DNA of 64,000 nucleotides from JBAXXL01 sp038206725 (lineage in GTDB: Bacteria; Bacteroidota; Ignavibacteria; Kapaibacteriales; UBA2268). Made by a program: the position numbers and the translations under genes. This document shows, one piece after another, positions 7,832 through 17,324 of the stretch. Under the pieces are notes generated by a model. That model made no database searches. It was given only the letters and a program-made list of their open reading frames with translations, and was not told the DNA's origin. Each line of letters opens with the position of its first letter. Position 1 is the first letter of the stretch. The DNA is taken from the NCBI GenBank assembly GCA_038206725.1, contig JBBRAO010000002.1, positions 62,001 through 126,000 of the forward strand. The letters run 5' to 3'.

Positions 7832-10800
7832 ATGAAAAGAATAGTACTATTATTATTAATACTGAACATAAGTGCTGTCTCAGCACAAAATAAATATTTG
7901 CAAATAAATGCGGAACGCTATAATTACGATCGTCAGAAATATGAATCGGTGAACGAAAAAGTCCCGTATTTGGAACAATCCAAGTATTTGCCGAATTCTA
8001 TATATGTGAAATTCAAAAAATCCGATAAGCTAAGCAATCCAAATTTACTAAAAGAATCCTTATTGAAATCCCTTTCTTTGAACGATTTACGATTGAAACA
8101 AATTGCGAAAAATACAAAAGGTAATAAACTTCAAAGTAATCACTGCGGGTTGGATAGATTATATAAGATTTACTATTCCGATACAACGAACCCTTATACG
8201 CTTTGTGAAAAATTAAATCAAAGCGAAGAAGTAGAATACGCCGTACCGGTTTTCCGTAGGCAAATGCGTGCATTCACCCCTAATGATGAATATTATACTG
8301 AACAATGGTCTCTGACGGCTATAAATATGAGCAAAGCTTGGGATTTGGGTGGAGGTGACAGCAATATTGTAATTGGTATTGTAGATTCGGGTGTAGATAT
8401 TCTTCACAATGATTTAATTCCAAATTTATGGATTAATAAAAATGAAATACCTAATGATAAAATTGATAATGATGGAAATGGATATATAGACGACGTTAAT
8501 GGTTGGGATTTCGTTGGAGATTTAAGTTACGACGATGCGGCGGCAGGCAATTACAAACCCGATAACTATCCTAAACCCAATACTTCCGGAAATTCGCACG
8601 GTACTAATTCCGCCGGAGTCGCCTGCGCTGTAACAAATAATACTATCGGTATTGCCTCACCGGCTTTCAATTGTAAAATTATGCCTGTTAAATGCGCCAC
8701 GGATGATTTAGAGGAAATTTATGATATATTACAAGGGTTTGAAGGAATATTATATGCCGCCGAAAATGGAGCGGATATTATAAATTGCAGTTGGGGTGGT
8801 CCCGGTTTCAATTCAGCCGAAAAAGATATGCTTGACGCCGCAGTCTTTGATTACGGCGCGGTGATAGTTGCCGCTGGAGTAAATTCATATAGCAATTTCG
8901 ATTTAGAAGGTGATTATCCAATTGGTTATGGCAATGTGATAGGTATATCGGCTTTCAATTCTGAATATGATTATTCGAGAAGCGGTTATGGCGTAAGTAT
9001 GTGTTTGTACGCTCCCGGCTTTTCGATTTTATCTACTATGAATGGCGGCCATTATGCCCGCTCTTCGGGAACGTCACTCGCTTCACCACTTGCGGCAAGT
9101 GTTGCGGCGCTAATTAAATCGCATCATCCGGATTGGGGTTATAAAGAAATCTATCATCAACTCCGCTCAAGTGCTATACCATTTTCGAATGTATTGCCGG
9201 AAGACCGTATGAAATGGTTTGGAACACTCGATGCGTTCGGTGCTGTCAGCAATAATTATGATGCGACAGATAAATACAAAAAAACTCCCGGTATATCGCT
9301 TTTAAGTTTGGATTGTAATGAAGAATCTTATTTAATGAATCCCGGGCTAAACCATTCTAAACTAACTCTTAAGAATTATCTTTCCGATGCTGAGGGACTA
9401 ACTGTAACTATTACGCCTTTAACAGCGCATTTAACTATTGGGAAAAGTGCGTATTTTATTTCCGCTTTAGCCGCTAAAGAAACATCTTCTATTGATGTTG
9501 ATTTTTATGTTAAAGAGAGCAATCCTTGGTTCAGCGGAAATTATCCTGTGCTTATAGAATATAAATCCGGAACATATTATAATGTTGAAATTGTGCAGGT
9601 GCCTATAGAATTAAATTCCTCCAACCGCTTCCGTTTGGCTAAAGATTTCAAAGCTTATATTTACCCGCGTTGGACTTCGGCACATTCGCTAAGCACAAGT
9701 TATTTATTTGCAGGCGGTTATATTAAAGAATTCAACATTGGATATCTGATGCGCTGGGGTGGACCGGGCGATGTGGTTAAAGCGCTTAGCGGTACTGTTC
9801 CAATGACTACTTACGGCATAAATAAAGATGTCGCATTATTTGGTACTATGTCGGTGGAAGGGGGAAATGGCGCAAATATTCTCAAAGTGGATTTCACTGC
9901 TAAAACAATAGATACCACAGCAATGGATGAATCTTTTATTGATGTATATAAAGTATTTATGATTGACCAGCAAAACGGGATTGCTTTGGGAAGTTTAGCT
10001 GAAGACAGCAAATGGTATGTGGCAAAAACAGCCGATGTTGCCGAAACTTGGACAAGTACACCCATAGACATTGCACCGCTTGAAAATGAAAATAGCTTTT
10101 GGGCGGCATATTATACCGATAAGACTAAATTAACAGCTTTTGGAACAACTATGGGCAGAGTGATTTATTCCAACGATTTAGTAAATTGGTCTGTAAGTAA
10201 GGTTTGGGATTATGCCGGAATAGAATTAATAACATTTCTGAATGACAAGGATGGTATTTGTATTTTTGCCGATGTTAGAGATCTAACAAGTATTGACAGA
10301 TACAATTATCGCTATTCCGCTTTTACAAAAGACGGCGGTAAAACTTGGACGCGCAATGGTTTTAATATTTATAATTTTGAAACTGTACCGGTTTATCTGA
10401 GTTCACCCGAAAACTCCGCTTATGCGATAGCTCAATGTATGAATGGAGAAGTATATGTTACAAAAGATTTAGGCAAATCTTGGCAACCACAGTTATCCTG
10501 GGAATATCAACGTGTACATACCGGTTTTGGAATTATTGATAACGAAAGAATAAGAATGTGGCAATTGGGTAACGACCTATGTTATTTGGATTTTCTGCAA
10601 GGCGCCTCCAAGTATGAAGGTGGTTTGACGGCAAACATTGATACACTCGACTTTGGGACATTCAAAGTTGATTCAACTGTAATTCGCGAACTCGAAATAG
10701 TAAATCAAGGACAGAATCCTATTAATATTTATTCTCTGTATTACAATAATCCTGAAATTTTCCAATCTGTAAATCAAATAAATACAGATTTATTGCCAAA

Positions 10801-11203
10801 TAATAAATCTATATTAAAAGTATCGGCACAATTCGGAGAAAATGGGAAATTTGTTTCGAACTTGAAAATCAAGTACGATATTTCTGAGCTAAATATCCCA
10901 ATTAAAGCTAATATAATTGGCGGAGAAGCAGTAGATGACCCGACAGATGAAATAAAGGTTTATCCAAATCCCGCAAGTGATTATGTGGTTGTTCAAAGGG
11001 AAAATCTATCTTTAGAACTCCTTTCGATAAAAATAATAGATATTTCCGGAAAAATTGTTTTTGAAAAAAGCAGTATTAATAGTAATTTTACCCATATTGA
11101 AACGACAAAATTCAAAAATGGCGTTTATGTAGTAGAAGTAACTGTTGGACAGAAGAAATTAAACAAGAAAATAATAATTAATGCACCGCTCTTAGATAGA
11201 TGA
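7832..11203 (+). CDS. T9SS-secreted subtilisin-like serine protease (S8)
   Basis: 1123 residues. A signal peptide (to about SAVSAQ, residue 19) is followed by a fervidolysin-like pro-region and the S8 catalytic domain with the complete triad: Asp185 (GIVDSGVDI), His256 (NSHGTNSAGVA) and Ser415 (GTSLASPLAA). The middle 500 residues are beta-rich with Asp-box-like strands (SKDGGKTW type), and the last 80 form a T9SS sorting domain starting at KVYPNPASDYVVV. The enzyme is thus a large cell-surface or released protease. Its stop overlaps the start of the sigma factor gene (ATGA), so the two are translationally linked. Confidence 0.93.
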   Translation: MKRIVLLLLILNISAVSAQNKYLQINAERYNYDRQKYESVNEKVPYLEQSKYLPNSIYVKFKKSDKLSNPNLLKESLLKSLSLNDLRLKQIAKNTKGNKLQSNHCGLDRLYKIYYSDTTNPYTLCEKLNQSEEVEYAVPVFRRQMRAFTPNDEYYTEQWSLTAINMSKAWDLGGGDSNIVIGIVDSGVDILHNDLIPNLWINKNEIPNDKIDNDGNGYIDDVNGWDFVGDLSYDDAAAGNYKPDNYPKPNTSGNSHGTNSAGVACAVTNNTIGIASPAFNCKIMPVKCATDDLEEIYDILQGFEGILYAAENGADIINCSWGGPGFNSAEKDMLDAAVFDYGAVIVAAGVNSYSNFDLEGDYPIGYGNVIGISAFNSEYDYSRSGYGVSMCLYAPGFSILSTMNGGHYARSSGTSLASPLAASVAALIKSHHPDWGYKEIYHQLRSSAIPFSNVLPEDRMKWFGTLDAFGAVSNNYDATDKYKKTPGISLLSLDCNEESYLMNPGLNHSKLTLKNYLSDAEGLTVTITPLTAHLTIGKSAYFISALAAKETSSIDVDFYVKESNPWFSGNYPVLIEYKSGTYYNVEIVQVPIELNSSNRFRLAKDFKAYIYPRWTSAHSLSTSYLFAGGYIKEFNIGYLMRWGGPGDVVKALSGTVPMTTYGINKDVALFGTMSVEGGNGANILKVDFTAKTIDTTAMDESFIDVYKVFMIDQQNGIALGSLAEDSKWYVAKTADVAETWTSTPIDIAPLENENSFWAAYYTDKTKLTAFGTTMGRVIYSNDLVNWSVSKVWDYAGIELITFLNDKDGICIFADVRDLTSIDRYNYRYSAFTKDGGKTWTRNGFNIYNFETVPVYLSSPENSAYAIAQCMNGEVYVTKDLGKSWQPQLSWEYQRVHTGFGIIDNERIRMWQLGNDLCYLDFLQGASKYEGGLTANIDTLDFGTFKVDSTVIRELEIVNQGQNPINIYSLYYNNPEIFQSVNQINTDLLPNNKSILKVSAQFGENGKFVSNLKIKYDISELNIPIKANIIGGEAVDDPTDEIKVYPNPASDYVVVQRENLSLELLSIKIIDISGKIVFEKSSINSNFTHIETTKFKNGVYVVEVTVGQKKLNKKIIINAPLLDR

Positions 11204-11796
11204 TAGATAATAAACATAGCGATGATTTTGATATAGTTGACAGAATCAACAAAGGGGACACCGAGTTATTCGGTATCCTACAAAAGCGTTATTTTAACCA
11301 AATAAAGGTTGTAATACGCCGAATGATTCAAAATGAAGATGATGTTGAAGATTTGGCACAAGAGACATTCATCAAAGCATTCAACGCGTTGGAACGTTTC
11401 CAACCCGGTTATCCTTTCGCCGCGTGGCTTTACAGGATAGCTTCAAACACTTGTATAGATTTCCTTCGAAAAAGAAGGTTCAATACTATTTCTATTTCGC
11501 AATCCGTTTCGAATGACGAGGATGAATTATATATTCAAATAGAGGATACTTCAAGCAAAGCTGACGACCAGATGTTGGTTGAAGAAAGAAGTACTATCAT
11601 CCGTAACGCAATCGAATCTTTGCCGGAGAAATATAGATTAATTATCAATTTGCGGCACGAATCCGATTTGGATTATAAAGATATTGCCGAAAAGCTCGAT
11701 ATTCCATTGGGTACTGTAAAGGCACAGTTATTTAGAGCTCGTAAACTTCTTTTAGATGAACTAAAAGAACATTCCATATTTTCAAATTTGGATTAA
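11200..11796 (+). CDS. RNA polymerase sigma factor, ECF/sigma-70 family
   Basis: 198 residues with region 2 (DDVEDLAQETFIKAFNALER, then FAAWLYRIASNTCIDFLRK, which melts and reads the -10) and region 4 (LPEKYRLIINLRHESDLDYK, then IAEKLDIPLGTVKAQLFRAR, which reads the -35). It is of the RpoE/SigW type. The ATG overlaps the protease stop by 4 bp and its own stop is 1 bp before the addB-like gene. No anti-sigma factor gene is adjacent; in Bacteroidota, ECF factors of this type are often free housekeeping-stress regulators, so no regulon is proposed. Confidence 0.92.
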   Translation: MIDNKHSDDFDIVDRINKGDTELFGILQKRYFNQIKVVIRRMIQNEDDVEDLAQETFIKAFNALERFQPGYPFAAWLYRIASNTCIDFLRKRRFNTISISQSVSNDEDELYIQIEDTSSKADDQMLVEERSTIIRNAIESLPEKYRLIINLRHESDLDYKDIAEKLDIPLGTVKAQLFRARKLLLDELKEHSIFSNLD

Positions 11797-11797
11797 T

Positions 11798-14700
11798 ATG
11801 TCACATTTGCTGTATAATAGAGCTTTTACACAAGCCTATCCACAAGTTGGTCAAAAGGATTATCTTCTAAATGCTTTATCGGCACCAAACCCAAATGACT
11901 ATTTAATTATTGCTCCTACGGGACGCTTAACCCACGATTTAGAACGTGAGTGTTACCGTCGTCACGATAAACCAATTTCTCCGCCAAGAATACTCACACT
12001 CCAAAAAATCATAGATTTGGTTTATGATAAGCTATACCCGACAAATAAAAAAGTACTTATAAGCGATCCTTATAGAGCGGCTTTAATAAACGAAGCCGCA
12101 AAAAAAGCTGAGCTTGAATTTTATGGTAAAACCCGAAAAAACTCCAGTTTGTTCACCGCCGTCGCTGACAGATTATCCGATATTATTTACGGTCTAAAAA
12201 AAGATGGTATTCAACCAAAGGATTTGTTTAACGATTTGCAATCGCAAAATGCGGATATAAGCAACGAGCATAAATTATCGGATGTGGCCAAAATTTATCA
12301 GGAATACCAAAATTTACTTGGTGATAGATACTTCGATTCCGCCGGAAAATTGCTTGATGTTAACAATAGGCTTATGATGCTTGGACCTGATTTGGGTGCT
12401 TTGTTGGACGATGTAGTCGGTGAAACGAAATATATATTATTTTATCATTTTAATGAATTTAAAAAACCGGAATATACTTTTCTAAGTTTTTTCTCTTTTT
12501 GCCAAGTCCCTGTTATAATAGATATTGATTATAGTTTTATAAATGGTCCGCTATTTGGGAATTTTACTGAAGCGGTGGCTGAATTCATTAAGTTTGGGTT
12601 TAATTCCAAACCAAGCGCCGAGGAAGAAAATTCACTCAACGACGATACGCTTGGTTTAGAGGATTTCCTTCGCAGAAATTTGTTTCAATCAGATGCGGCT
12701 AATAGACATACTCGCCTATCCGAGAATTTCACAATCTATAAATGCGGAACTCGATACGACGAAGTGATGACTGTGTCAAAGCGGATAAGATATTTGTTGA
12801 AAAACAACCCCGATATGGAACTTTCCGACATTGCAGTTGTCAGCCGAAAACCTGCATTATATACCAACTTGTTCCACGAGATATTTTATGACAATCAAAT
12901 TCCGGTCAATATAAGCGACAGATATAGTTTAAAAAGCAGTTCGGTAGTTTCGGCTGTGTTTTCGGTGTTAGAAATGCTGACTAATGGGTATCGGCGCGAA
13001 GATGTGCACAAAGCTCTGAAAAACAATTATTTGGATTTTAGTTATGAGCTAAATGACGAGCGTTTCGTTCCTGATGCCGATAACTTAAACCGCGTTGCTG
13101 AGAAATTAAAGATTTTTACCGGTTCGAAATACGAAGGCAAAAAAAAGTGGCTCGATTCGATTGAAAAATATTCAAAAATCATAGATTATCGTTTCGAAAG
13201 TGAAAAAAGCGATTTGGATTCTTATGAAATCAGAGCTTATGAATCGGATAAAAGGAATCTCGCAAAAGCGGCGCAAGATTTCAAACATTCAATGGCGAAA
13301 CTTGGTGTAATTAAACCTAATCTAACCCCGCTTGAATTTCAGAAGTATATAATCGAAGAAATTCTAAAAAAATTAAAATTGGTTGAGAATATAAATCGTG
13401 GTGCCGATGAATTGGAATCCTTAAGAGAGAGCTCCGAAAGATTCGATTATCTCCTAATCCACGATGAAATAGAAAAAGATATTAAATCGCTCAATGAATT
13501 TGTAAAACTGCTCGATGAGCATACAAAAATCCTAACTAAGATTTCCGGTGATAAACCTTTTTCGATTGAAGAATTAACAGAACGCTTCAAATCGGCTGTC
13601 ACTGCCGGAAAGTATCAGCTAAGACTGCGTCGCGGTTATGGAGTAACTGTTACCTCGATTGAACAACTTCGGGGATTAAATTTCAAGGTGTTGTTTCTTT
13701 GTGGTGCTGTTGACGGCGAATTCCCATTGAATTATAAAACGGATTTGTTTCTCGGCAAAGAATTGAAAGATAGTGAACAACGCCATTATTCATCAGAAAA
13801 AATGCTATTTTTTGAGTTTCTAACATCCAATTCAGATGCTCTAAATTCTACCAAAGACGGTATCTATATCAGTTATCCAACTATTGACGGAGATAGAAAC
13901 ATTATCCCATCTTCTTTTATTTTTGCTTTAAAGAAAATAATTGACAACATTCAGGCAGAAGATTGCGATATAGAGAAAATCAAAAAGGAAATTCTAAAAA
14001 ATGAATGCCCTGCGGGTTTTGAATGGCTCGATACTATCACAACCCAAAGTGAATTGTCCGTTACTGTGGCAAATAAAGTTTATTATCGTGAATCGTTGGA
14101 CGAGTATTTTAGTTTGATAAAGTACAATCCTAAATATTCCTTAAATAATAAATCCGTGGATTTGGATAAGTTATTTACTGACATTGAAAATCAAAGCAAA
14201 AACGGAAATTCTGCAGATATCAGTAAAATCGAAAATGAATTTAGAAATTTACCAAAATCATATTCAGTTTCGGCTCTGGATCTTTTTATAGCTTGTCCTT
14301 ATAGATTTTTCGCGGAAAAGCTGTTGCGTCAAAGCGATGAAGATAGTATTGAACGTGGTTTGAGTGGAGCTGAGCGAGGCAGTATTCTTCATAAAGTATT
14401 ATTTCTTTTTTATACAGAAATACAGAAAAATTATTCAAATCCGCAAGCCATTTCGATAAATGCAAAAAATCAGAAATATCCGCAATCCAAAATTGTTTCT
14501 TTAGACAAAAATAAAAGAGCGGACTATCTGGAGCTTTTAACAAAGATAGCGTTAGATGAATTTGCAAGTTTAAGTGTTGACAACCCGTTTATAGATTTCG
14601 CCAAAACAGAGATATTAGGTGGCGAGGCTAATGGGTTTTTGGAATTTTGGCTGGATAACGAACTTGATAATCAAGAGAAACAAGAATTTCGTCCGGCTCT

Positions 14701-15232
14701 TTTTGAGTTGGTTTTCGGTGGTAAAACAGATGGTTCTTTGCCACCTATGGAAATTAGTGGTCTAACTTTTCGAGGTAAAATGGACCGTGTTGAACTAAAA
14801 AATGATTCAAAGGATAATATAGAATTCCGCATTGCCGATTATAAAAGTACAGACGCAAGTACTAGCAATCCAAGTAAAATAAAAAATGTTGAATCGTTAC
14901 AGCTTCCTATTTATATGATGGCTATGCAAAAACTATTTGAAGAATGCTATGATATAACACCAAACCCGGCAGGTGGACTTTATTATGTTTTTAAACCTGT
15001 GTACGATTCCAAAAAATATACCAGCAAGAGCTTTGAGTACTATAATTTGAAATATGAATTTGCTCAAAGCGAAGAATTCACTAATTCTGTCACTGACAAA
15101 ATATCTCAAATTAAGACCGAAATAGAATCGGGCATATTCCCAATTAAACAAAGTACCGACACCTGTAAATTTTGCAAAATGAGCAATCTTTGCCGCAAAG
15201 ACGAGCTGAAAGAGACCTACCCGCGTAGTTAA
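11798..15232 (+). CDS. addB: AddB-type PD-(D/E)XK nuclease with iron-sulfur cysteines
   Basis: 1144 residues. The C-terminal nuclease domain has the AddB iron-sulfur pattern: Cys833 (IACPYRFF) and Cys1123-x2-Cys1126-x5-Cys1132 (TCKFCKMSNLC). Between them are the nuclease motifs RGSILHKVL, GKMDRVEL, IADYKS and QLPIYMMAM. The N-terminal Walker A site is degenerate (APTGRLTHDLER), as in AddB proteins that no longer bind ATP. AddB works with the AddA helicase-nuclease to process double-strand breaks for RecA, but no addA is in the window. Its TAA overlaps the stop of the dnaX tau frame from the opposite strand. Confidence 0.85.
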   Translation: MSHLLYNRAFTQAYPQVGQKDYLLNALSAPNPNDYLIIAPTGRLTHDLERECYRRHDKPISPPRILTLQKIIDLVYDKLYPTNKKVLISDPYRAALINEAAKKAELEFYGKTRKNSSLFTAVADRLSDIIYGLKKDGIQPKDLFNDLQSQNADISNEHKLSDVAKIYQEYQNLLGDRYFDSAGKLLDVNNRLMMLGPDLGALLDDVVGETKYILFYHFNEFKKPEYTFLSFFSFCQVPVIIDIDYSFINGPLFGNFTEAVAEFIKFGFNSKPSAEEENSLNDDTLGLEDFLRRNLFQSDAANRHTRLSENFTIYKCGTRYDEVMTVSKRIRYLLKNNPDMELSDIAVVSRKPALYTNLFHEIFYDNQIPVNISDRYSLKSSSVVSAVFSVLEMLTNGYRREDVHKALKNNYLDFSYELNDERFVPDADNLNRVAEKLKIFTGSKYEGKKKWLDSIEKYSKIIDYRFESEKSDLDSYEIRAYESDKRNLAKAAQDFKHSMAKLGVIKPNLTPLEFQKYIIEEILKKLKLVENINRGADELESLRESSERFDYLLIHDEIEKDIKSLNEFVKLLDEHTKILTKISGDKPFSIEELTERFKSAVTAGKYQLRLRRGYGVTVTSIEQLRGLNFKVLFLCGAVDGEFPLNYKTDLFLGKELKDSEQRHYSSEKMLFFEFLTSNSDALNSTKDGIYISYPTIDGDRNIIPSSFIFALKKIIDNIQAEDCDIEKIKKEILKNECPAGFEWLDTITTQSELSVTVANKVYYRESLDEYFSLIKYNPKYSLNNKSVDLDKLFTDIENQSKNGNSADISKIENEFRNLPKSYSVSALDLFIACPYRFFAEKLLRQSDEDSIERGLSGAERGSILHKVLFLFYTEIQKNYSNPQAISINAKNQKYPQSKIVSLDKNKRADYLELLTKIALDEFASLSVDNPFIDFAKTEILGGEANGFLEFWLDNELDNQEKQEFRPALFELVFGGKTDGSLPPMEISGLTFRGKMDRVELKNDSKDNIEFRIADYKSTDASTSNPSKIKNVESLQLPIYMMAMQKLFEECYDITPNPAGGLYYVFKPVYDSKKYTSKSFEYYNLKYEFAQSEEFTNSVTDKISQIKTEIESGIFPIKQSTDTCKFCKMSNLCRKDELKETYPRS

Positions 15233-16730
15233 TCCGAGCGTTTTGCACCAAAGTTTTCCATCAAATACACCTCAATAGGAAGTAAATCTTCTTTTGCAGG
15301 ATTAACTGATTTTTGTTGAACGACAGGCTCTTGAACTGTAGCCGGTTCTTCGACAATCATTTCAGGCTTATCTATTTGTTCGCTTCGCATTTCAGATTCA
15401 ATAAGATAGTTATCATCAAAATCTGATTCGTTAATCGCAGGTTCTTCAATGTTTGATACTGCCGGTTTATCCTCTTGAACAGTCTGCTGAGGAATAACAG
15501 CCTTTTCAATTATAGGCTCATTTTTTTTTTTTCGTCTCCGGTAGTAGAAATCGGAGAAACAGATACATTAATAGCTTGTAGATTTAATTCGCGGACTTCT
15601 TTAATTAACTCGTCAATATCAACGACGCTTCCTAAAGTAGATAACTGTAATAAACCAAGCTCGAATCGAATTCTCGGTTGAGGTGAAAACCTCAATTGTT
15701 GTTCGGTTTGCGAGATTAAATTCATCATACGGAGTAAATCCATTTTCTCGAATTTTTCGGCGCTTGCTCTATAACGGGAAATAAATGCTTCGCTCGATTC
15801 GACCAAACGCGAATCGCCACAAAGTTTGATGGCTATAATGTTTCTCAGATGCTCGAGAAGCCCTTGTAAAGACTCCTGGAGGTCATAACCCCGTTTCATC
15901 ACATCAGCAGTCAGCTCTAACATTTTCGCAGAGTCCTTGAGCTTTGCCGCGTCAGTTATGCTAAAAAAGAATTCCTCGTCAATAAGATTTAAAACTTCCG
16001 CTAAAGTCTGATAATGAATATCCTTTCCGCAAAAAGCCACCGCTTGGTCAAATATACTTTGCGAATCGCGCATAGAACCGTCGGATTTTTTTGCGATAGT
16101 GTATAAGGATTCGTCATCGATAGTGATAGATTCTTTATCGGCGACAAATTTCAATTGACTAACGATATCCGGTATTTCCATTCTGCGGAAATCGAATCGT
16201 TGGCAACGGCTGATAATAGTCGGCAATACTTTATGCGATTCGGTAGTAGCAAAAATAAAAATCAGATGCTTAGGCGGTTCTTCCAAGGTTTTGAGCAAAG
16301 CGTTGAAAGCCTGCTTCGAAAGCATATGCACTTCATCAATAATATATATTTTATATTTGCCGGTACTTGGCGGATATTTTACATTCTCACGTAAAGTACG
16401 GATGTCTTCGACGCTGTTATTCGATGCACCATCTATTTCCAACACGTCCATCGAACGATCGGAAAGAATGCTTACACAGCTTTCACATACGTTACACGGT
16501 TCATAATCTTGAGGATTGGTGCAATTCAAAGCGCGAGCGAAAATCCTCGCAGTTGTAGTTTTTCCGACACCTCTCGGTCCGCAGAATAAATACGCGTGAT
16601 GAACTCTGCCCGAGCGTATGGCATTCATTAAGGTATCTGTGATATGGTTTTGACCAACTACGGAAGCAAAGGTCTGTGGTCTCCATTTGCGAGCCGTTAC
16701 GATGAATTCTTGTTGTGCTGAGTTTTCCAT
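15229..16730 (-). CDS. dnaX: DNA polymerase III tau/gamma subunit, with frameshift
   Basis: Clamp-loader ATPase. Seen: Walker A GPRGVGKTTTAR (Lys57), zinc-binding cysteines 70, 79, 82 and 85, DEVHMLS and sensor SRC. In frame 0 the protein stops after 406 residues (15510), three codons beyond a run of 12 A. Reading the run with a -1 shift, or with one extra A in the mRNA, opens a further 97-codon frame that ends at 15229 with KEDLLPIEVYLMENFGAK. That gives a 500-residue tau and a 406-residue gamma form, as known for Thermus dnaX (transcriptional slippage) and E. coli dnaX (ribosomal -1 shift). The acidic linker of the extension is typical of tau. The alternative is a single-base error in the homopolymer. 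Confidence 0.88.
15521..15532 (-). other. A12 slippery sequence in dnaX
   Basis: On the coding strand the gene reads GGAGACG followed by twelve A and TGAGCC. The frame-0 codons are GAA AAA AAA AAA ATG AGC CTA TAA. A GGAG a few bases upstream could act as an internal Shine-Dalgarno stimulator for -1 shifting, and a short AGCC/GGCT hairpin is possible downstream. A run this long is also sufficient for RNA polymerase slippage alone. Confidence 0.7.
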
Positions 16731-16830
16731 TATCTTTTATCTATTTAATCTAACTAAGTTTTCTAATTATTTTTTTTTGTTTGTTAATTTGTTTTTTCAA
16801 AATTGCACAAACAATTTACACAATATAAAA

Positions 16831-16857
16831 AAAGCCGCTATAAAAAACAGCGGCTTT
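16831..16857 (-). terminator. Rho-independent terminator after the HU gene
   Basis: AAAGCCGCT (16831-16839) and AGCGGCTTT (16849-16857) form a perfect 9-bp stem with a 9-nt loop. On the minus strand it is followed by a U run from the A residues at 16827-16833. It lies 19 bp past the HU stop and separates HU from dnaX. Confidence 0.85.
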
Positions 16858-16875
16858 GTAAAAAATGTTAATAAC

Positions 16876-17151
16876 TTATTTGTTGACTACTTCAGCCAAC
16901 GCTTTTCCAGGTTTGAATTTTGCAACCTTTTTAGCAGGTACGACCATTGGTTCGCCTGTTTGAGGGTTTTTGCAAGTTCTTTCTTTTCTTGCATTAATCG
17001 AGAAAGTACCGAAACCTATCAAGGTAACGCTTCCACCATTTTGTAATTCAGAAGTGATAGCATCTACTGTAGTTTTAATAGCCAATTCAGCTTTGGCTTT
17101 TGTTAAATCAGTGTTTTGTGCTACGAAATTAACTAATTCAGCTTTGTTCAT
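16876..17151 (-). CDS. HU-family DNA-binding protein
   Basis: 91 residues, standard HU length. Sequence MNKAELVNFVAQ, then the GFGTFSINARKERTCKNPQT arm region with the conserved basic beta-arms, and PAKKVAKFKPGKALAEVVNK. HU dimers bend DNA and organise the nucleoid. HU versus IHF subunit cannot be fully decided, but the KNPQTGEPMVVPAKKV segment is typical of HU. Monocistronic, with its own terminator. Confidence 0.95.
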   Translation of the reverse strand: MNKAELVNFVAQNTDLTKAKAELAIKTTVDAITSELQNGGSVTLIGFGTFSINARKERTCKNPQTGEPMVVPAKKVAKFKPGKALAEVVNK

Positions 17152-17324
17152 TGTGATTCCCTAGTTTTATAAAAAAAAAATCAGTTAGATAAAAAAATTG
17201 GTATGATATTTTCAATAATATCTTTAATATAATTATTTATGAAAAAAACTTATTGTGTGTTTGCTTTTTTTCGTAATTTTAAATTAATAATATTTTCAAT
17301 AATACAAAAACAAAAGAGGCGATT

